DNA of 64,000 nt from Anaeramoeba flamelloides (taxonomy: Eukaryota > Metamonada > Anaeramoebidae). This document shows, piece by piece, positions 57,114 through 64,000 of this stretch. Below the pieces are notes generated by a model, which was not told where the DNA came from, did no database searches, and was given only the letters and a program-made list of their open reading frames with translations. Each line of letters opens with the position of its first letter. The first letter of the stretch is position 1. The stretch is from positions 6,944,001 to 7,008,000 of the forward strand of contig JANTQA010000032.1 of the NCBI GenBank assembly GCA_027625915.1, in the 5' to 3' direction. The translations under genes were made by a program, and so were the position numbers.

Positions 57114-60100
57114 TGGTATGTTGTTACTAATACTATTATTATTATTATCAGTTGATTCCATATTTATAAAATCTGGAAATGACAAATCGTTATTTTGTGG
57201 TTCTGTTTCTAATGATAAAAGAAAGGAATCATTATAATTAAAATTATCAAAATACATTGAATCAAATAAATTAATACTATTATTTTTATTTTCGTCATCT
57301 TCTTTCTTATTTTCATCATCTTCAATGAGGTTATTTCCATTCTGTTTAGGCTTATTATTTTCATTCTCATCCTCATTCTCGTTCTCGTTCTCGTTCTCAT
57401 AACCATTAGTCAAAATTTTCTTTTTTTTTTGAATTTTATTTTCTGAAAATAACTTGTAATAAAAGTAAATACTTTGAGGAAACTTTTTACCTAATTTTAA
57501 TAATAAATTATTAAAATATTTATACCCAATTTTATTTTTCATTTCATTTATCAATTGGTGGACCCAGGGTACCCACATAATTATATTTGAGTTTTCTAAT
57601 TTAATATTTGTTTCTACCCCTTTAAAAATTAACCAAAAGATTCTAGGTGCTATTGAATTTAATTTGTCACCCTTCAATAAAGCTGTTTCGTGATAAAATT
57701 CAATAGCCTTTTCTGCCCAAGATTTTTTACCCGTCTTTGAATAAATAAGATCGCAAAATTTTGCCCATTTGCCCCAATTTTGGCCCAATTTTTTCGAAAT
57801 TCGTATTGAATCATAAAACGCCTGATTGGCTTGATTGAAATCGCCCATCAGCGTTAGCATTTCACCTTTAAATCGTAAATATAATGATTGATGCTTTTGT
57901 GCCGGAAAGAGTTTCAACTCCAAATTATTTAGTTTCATTAGTCCCTCATTAATCTTATTAGGCATTGACATGAAGCATTTATTTTGTTCTTCAATTCTCT
58001 TAAAGGCATGCTCGGCTTGTAAATTATTAAATTTTAAAGCACGATCAAGAGAATTTAAGCATGTTGTAAATAAGCCATGCTTTCTAGCGACTTTGGCCAA
58101 TTTATTTAAAGTGATTGCCTGTTGGTGTTCACCAAAATGGCTTGCCGACGCTGTGATATTTTCTTCATGGGTCAAATTTTCCATAGATTCTGCCAACGTC
58201 TGGAACATGTTTAATCTCCATTCTAATAAATCTTGCCAAACGGGTAAATCTTCCCAATAATTTGGCAATCTCTGTTGCCAAGTCTTGGCAACCATTTCAA
58301 TTTTATATAAAAATTTTTGATTATAGTTTTTTATGTTTCTCTTTCGTAGTATATTTGTATTCATTATTTCTAACATTAATTTGTACGATTCTCTAAATTC
58401 TTGAAATTGCTGTAACTTGGATAAATGCTCAACATGTGATAAGTTCACCCTCTTGGGTAAATACTTCCAAGTAACTAAAATATTATACAGCCCCTTTTCA
58501 TAAATTGAATTAATTAATCTATTCCAATTTTTAATATTGGAATTTAATTGGCCAGATAGGATCTTTTGGTTATTTAACTTCATTTTTTGCAATTCCAAAT
58601 AGCCCTGAATTAAAACTCTTCTCGTTGAGGGCTTGCTATTCTTTTGCAAATATTCATTTAATTGGTCCCACTTCCCGACTTTCCATAGGCAATTCAAAAA
58701 GAGATCAAAATTGGTAATTTCTTTCGAAAATTCAATTAAAATGTCTGTCTGGCCCAATTTTAACGAGCAATCCAACCATTGGGTTTCGCAGACCCCATAT
58801 TCGCTTTTGCCAATATCTTGATCCATTTTCCTATTTCTTATTGTTTGCATTGATTTAAAATAATTAGTTTGTGCTTCCTTCCAAAATCCCTGTTGTTCTA
58901 AACTTAGGGCTATTTTGGTTTCTAAATTACTGGACAATTGGTCCCATAGTCCATAAACATAATCCTTTTCTCCGATTTTTTTGTATAATTTATATAACAA
59001 AAAGTTTCGAGTTTCGTTATTTTCATTTTCTTTGATGTTCTTTGCTGTTGATAACATGCCAGTTTTTTTTAATTGAAATGTTTCCATAATAATTAATGGC
59101 AAATGGAAAATACCAGATTTTTCAGAAATAATTGAAAATAAATCAGATCGAATTTTGATTAATGATTTGGAACAAAAGAATCCTTTTAATATTGGTTTAT
59201 AAATTCTAGATTTTGATTTTTTATCAATCGCTGGGCTTTTAATCATATTTGTAATTAAAAAGGAAATAAATTGGTTTTGATGTTTATTTTTTTTTAATAT
59301 TTTTTTATTGATTTGAATATAAGTATCTGGCCATAAAAATTCTGGATATTTATCACATAAAATCATTAATTCAAATAAACATTTTGAAATTGATATTACA
59401 TTGCCAATGTTATTATCATTGCTACTATTATTTTTGTTATTATTCTTATTAAGTTCTTTGTTATTTTTATTTTTATTATTATTATTATTCTCGTTATTTT
59501 CATTATTATTTTGTTTATTATAAATTTTGACATTCTTATTAAACAATGATTTACCATTAATAAATAAATCTTCGCTTTCAACACAAATAAAAATCAATTG
59601 TAATAAATGTTTTAACCAATAAATTGGTGTTCTACTGAAGAATAAATCATTATTAAAAAAATATTTTAATCTTTTTTTTAATGATTTTTTTGGTAAATAA
59701 TAATTAATTATTTTAAAATATTTTTCTCTTGTTTTTCTGATGGGTGAATTTAATCCAACACAAAATGTTCTTTCGATAATTTGTTTTGATGATTTAAATT
59801 TTTCATGTAAAGTTAATTCAATTAAAAATTGATGAATTAATTCTTCTAAGCTAATATCATTAATTTTTTTTCTAGAAATAATAAATAAAATTTTTCGAAT
59901 AATTTCTCTTTCATCTTTATCAGAAAATATTGATTTATTATTTTTATTTTTCTTATTATGATTATGATTATGATTACGATTATGATTACGATTACGATTA
60001 TGATTGTAATTATCATCATTATGGAAATGATTATAATTATCAAAAATTGGTAAATTAATTTTTTGTCTCATTTTTTCGTTTATTTTTAGTTCTTTGCCAA

Positions 60101-61258
60101 AAATCAAATAAAAGCATTCTTTAATTACTATATATAATAATTTAGGATTAATACTAATTTCCAATATTTTTATTATACTTTTATAAAAAAAGTTTCTAAT
60201 TTTTGGGAATTTTTGAACTCGTAAGGAAATAATGATAAAAGATTGAATTAAATTTTCTAGAATCTGTTCATCATTTATATTTGGATTATTTTTTTTATTT
60301 ATTGAATGGGAAGTGGGAGTGGATGATTGATTCATTTTTGAAAAGGTAGATGTTGATGTACCTGTTGAATTTTTTGACGAATTTTGCCTAAAACGAGGAT
60401 TGTTGTTTAAATTAGAATTACTATTAACATTAGTATTATTATTTATATTCATATTTTGATAGCTATTATTCGAATTTCTTATATACATTTGAGTATTATT
60501 ATTATTCTTAAATCTTTTATTTAAATGTCTATTTTCTTGGATACTTTTATTTAAATGATAAGGTAAAAAATCTTTAAATCCATTTAATATATTATTTAAA
60601 ATGGGATCAATTAGTATAGGATTTATTTTATAAATTTCAATTAAATATTGATAAATACCTTCCTTGGAATAATTAATCCGTTTATTTGGTTTAAGTTTCC
60701 CCTTGATACATGAAACAAATAACTGTAATAATAAAGTATACTTATTTTTAATATGTATGTTTGTTAATTTAAAATAACTGGCCTTGATATAATTAATTAA
60801 TTCATGATATAATTTGATACTTTGATGAGGATAATTTGAAAAAAAATAATGTTTGATTATGTTTGAAAACTTTATCATTTTTTCTTTCGTGACATTTTGA
60901 ATAATAAATTGAGTAGCCTGATATTTGAAAATTAAATTTAATATTTTTAAAATTGTTAATCTTGGAGTGTTAATTATGAAATGATTAATTGACTTTGCAT
61001 TGATTATTTTATTGAATTCAAAAAAAATATCAATATTAATAGTTACTAATGGCCACATTTGGAAAGTTGTTTCTAATAACTCTAAACATTTATTAATTAA
61101 TTTTGTTAATTTATAATGCAACTCTTTGGCATTTTTATTTTGTAAATCTAAAATAATGGAATACTGTATTAAAAATTTACTAATAATTAAAGCTATTGGA
61201 TTATTATTATTGTTGTTATTGTTATTATTATTATTATTATTATTAATATTACTATTAC

Positions 61259-61292
<34 letters not shown>

Positions 61293-64000
61293 GTTATTAT
61301 TGGTGTTATTGAGTGAATTAGTATTATTAATCACCATCGTGTTATTATTGAGGTTATTATTAATATTTGTTTTCATAGTATTTAAAATAGATTTAGTTAT
61401 TTTAATAAATAAAGATTTATGTTCCACTCTGTGATAATTATTAAATTCTTTTAAAAACCTTAAGGCACTTTGATTAAAAGCAGGAGAATAAAAGATTTTT
61501 GGATGGTCTAAAATAATCCGAAATGTATATAATATTTTGTTTTTATAATACTTGGACTTTTCTAAATAAACCTCAATTCCCTTTCTCCAAAATCTGGGGA
61601 AAGTATATTTTTTACCAAAATTTGGTAACAATTGAATCAATAATTCAAACGCTCTTCTATTTCTCCATCTTTCCTCGGTAATATATTCTTGTAACATTGA
61701 TTGGAATAATTCTGGTAAATGTTTTTCAAAAATGAGGCAATTATCTAGCTGATTGACTAATTCAATAATGGTAATATAGCACCTACTTCGTACAATTACA
61801 CTTTGATTTTTCTGGCTTAAAGGTTTCCAAGCAATTTTAATCATTTGCTTTTTTTGTTGATTTGTTATTAATTCATATCTAGATAGCAATGCAAAAAATT
61901 TTAATATCTCTACCAAAAAGGCATTTTCAATTGATTTTCTTTTTGAATAGTCTTTAAAATCAAAATTTTCTTTTTTTTGATCCATTAAATATTTTTCTGA
62001 AGAATTCAAGTATATTGTTAAATAGTCTTTTAAATATTTGTTAAAAAAGACATCACAGAATTGTTTATTGATTATTGATTGCCCTTGGTTGTCCTTTGTT
62101 ATTTCATTATTTAAATTATAAAATAGCATTGGGATCATTAAATTGGTTAGTACAGGGATTTTTAAAACTAAATTGATCTTTGGCAAGGTTAAAAATCTTA
62201 AAAAGCTGAATAATAAATCTGTTTTTTCTTTAATGGTGAAAGTTTTTGGAATTTCCTTCGTGAAAAAGTTTCTTAAAATATCTGTAGTTGAAAGAGAATC
62301 ACGATGAATGAATTGTAATAACTCTAAAATCACTGGGGCGATTAATCGGTCTTCTCGAATAAAATAAATAATAAATTTATATAATTCTTGGAATCTGGAT
62401 TGTAACCTTAATGAATTTATTTTGTTGCCTTTTGGTAAATCATACAGTGTCTTTCGAAATAATATAAATATTTTCCTGTTCTTAATAAAGCTTTTTTTGA
62501 ATTTCTTTGTTAAGTAAATAATTAAATCAAATAAAGTTAAACATAACTTATAAAAATTGGCAATATTTGATTGGTTGTTTATTTTTGAATATTGTTCTTG
62601 ATCTAATTTTTGTTTTTGTAATTGATCTTGATTGTGCATTTGTGATTGTTGTGTTTGTTGATTATTATTATTCGTGTTTTTTTGACAAATTTTTAGAATC
62701 AAATTATCAAAATTTTTTTCACTAATTTTTTTCAAAATGCTTTCATCTTTTATTGAAAAAATTAATTTGGCAAAGGATACCATTACACTTAAATTAGTTC
62801 CATTTTCGAAAAAGTAATTAAAAAAATCATCAAAATATTTTAAAAAGAATTTTTTTTTTAAATGTATAATTAAATTTAAATGTAATGATTGTTCGTAACG
62901 AATTAAAGTTTTTATAAATTCATTTACTTTTACTTTATTTAAAGTTATATAATTAAATATTTTCAATATTAGATTTACTATGTGCAAATTAAATGTTTTG
63001 GTTTGGATACTATTTGACGTTTGAATTCGTTTAACATATTCTTGTAATTTTTTAATTAAAACTATTTCCCAATTAAAATGGATTTGGATTGGTGATATTT
63101 TGACTAATAATTTTATCCCTCGATAAAATTGTAATTGATAATTTTGTTCAAATTTTTGTTGAAATTCTCTTGTAATACTTAATATTATTTGCTTTTGAAT
63201 ATTTTCTGGTATTTTTTGAAACCCATTTTTAATTGCCCGGTTAATTTGTTTATTATTTTTTATTATTAAAAATATACAAGAATTTATTTTTGATACTAAT
63301 AATTCTACATTTTGAATAGAAAAAACCTTAATGAATTGAAATAAAAAATTAATTAGAAAAATAATTTTTTTATTCTTTTTTTCCTTTTCAATTAATTCTT
63401 TAACTTTATTCAATATATTTTCAATAGATTCATTTAAAAAGGTATTTTTCAGATTAATCAAATCGTCATTATTAGTATTGTCAGTTATATCATTCGCATT
63501 AAGATTCAAATTATTACTGGTATTTTTATTTTTATTTGTTTGATTTTTATCATTATTAAGATTTGAATTCGTATCATTATGTTTCTGGTAATAAATTTCA
63601 AAAAAAAATAAAATTTTTGCTAATTTTTCAATTTTTTCAAACTTTAGTGATTCAAAATATGAAGGTTGAGATTCATTTATTTTTTTAAATAAATAATTAA
63701 TTATTTTGTTAATTAAATTTAATTTCATATTTTTATTATTATTAATATTTTGAGAATTATCATCATTGTCATTATTATTTCTGTTATTAATGCTATCAGT
63801 GTTGTTGGTATTATTATTATTGTTGTTGTCATTATTGTTGTTATCTTTATTATTTATGATGATGTTGTTGTCTTTATCTTTATTCGGTATGGTTGTTGTT
63901 GTAGTGGTATTTTTATTGTTTTTATTAGAATTAGTATTTTGAACAATATTATTCTTGTCTAATAATAAGTTTTCAAAAATATTTTTTAATAATTTATTTG
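55155..64000 (-). CDS. Tra1/TRRAP, PIKK-family pseudokinase (5' end outside window)
   Basis: The scaffold of SAGA and NuA4/TIP60 histone acetyltransferase complexes, which binds transcription activators in the nucleus. One uninterrupted frame of more than 2,940 codons runs off the right edge; the in-frame ATG at 63728 is internal, since the frame stays open, in Asn-rich sequence, up to 64000. Full-length Tra1 is about 3,700-3,900 residues, so roughly 800-900 are outside. Order: helical HEAT-like repeats; a FAT domain (around 59200-57500 in DNA; WLDCSLKLGQTDILIEF, LNCLWKVGKWDQL); a kinase-like domain (PYGDHVKIHRIFPEI, RSEERFSLFLRL, VPFRLTPNI); and a FATC end (PKLFPWF). The kinase catalytic HxxN and DFG residues are not seen where expected, which is typical of TRRAP and argues against mTOR, ATM or ATR. 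Long Asn runs and acidic inserts are scattered through it. Confidence 0.92.

Noticed and set aside
1-64000. tRNA, rRNA, snRNA genes and CRISPR arrays
   Set aside because: No B-box with matching acceptor stem, no rRNA core sequence and no regularly spaced direct repeats were found by eye; a covariance-model scan would be decisive.

Overview
This window is eukaryotic nuclear DNA from an extremely AT-rich protist. The evidence is GT-AG introns with matching phases, V-ATPase subunit A, the SAGA/NuA4 scaffold Tra1/TRRAP, a giant USP deubiquitinase, a cytosolic Fe-S assembly factor, and Asn-, Lys- and Glu-rich homopolymers in the proteins. A protein combining RCC1 repeats with two BTB domains suggests an amoeba of the Anaeramoeba type, although Dictyostelium-like or other amoebae share the base composition. 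The genus is an inference, not a demonstration.

Layout. 1-2098: the 3' part of V-ATPase subunit A (+), whose first visible exon begins inside the P-loop. 5961-9672: a membrane-anchored calcineurin-like phosphoesterase (+) in two exons, separated by a 2.2-kb intron that carries a 5'-truncated LINE with an 18-bp target duplication. 12927-14678: a Nar1-like Fe-S assembly factor (-). 19399-33014: one gene for a USP deubiquitinase of about 3,097 residues (-), in four exons with a 3.6-kb third intron. 37440-38198: an unrecognised membrane protein (-). 40705-49277: an RCC1/double-BTB protein (-) in three exons, with introns of 3.7 and 3.0 kb. 55155 to the right edge: Tra1/TRRAP (-), continuing past the window.

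The genes do not form a pathway. They are unrelated housekeeping or regulatory genes: proton pumping, Fe-S assembly, ubiquitin removal, chromatin acetylation. The spaces between them and the long introns are crowded with short inverted-repeat DNA elements, at least two LINE 3' fragments, a Tc1/mariner relic and a roughly 0.7-kb unclassified repeat family. One island near 16.9-17.5 kb reads like decayed coding sequence of unknown origin.

The most useful results are the joining of scattered open frames into the USP and RCC1-BTB genes through phase-matched splice sites, an altered C-terminal Cys motif in the Nar1 homologue, and the separation of several inverted-repeat element families. I found no convincing new defence or genetic system. 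No tRNA, rRNA or CRISPR array was recognised.
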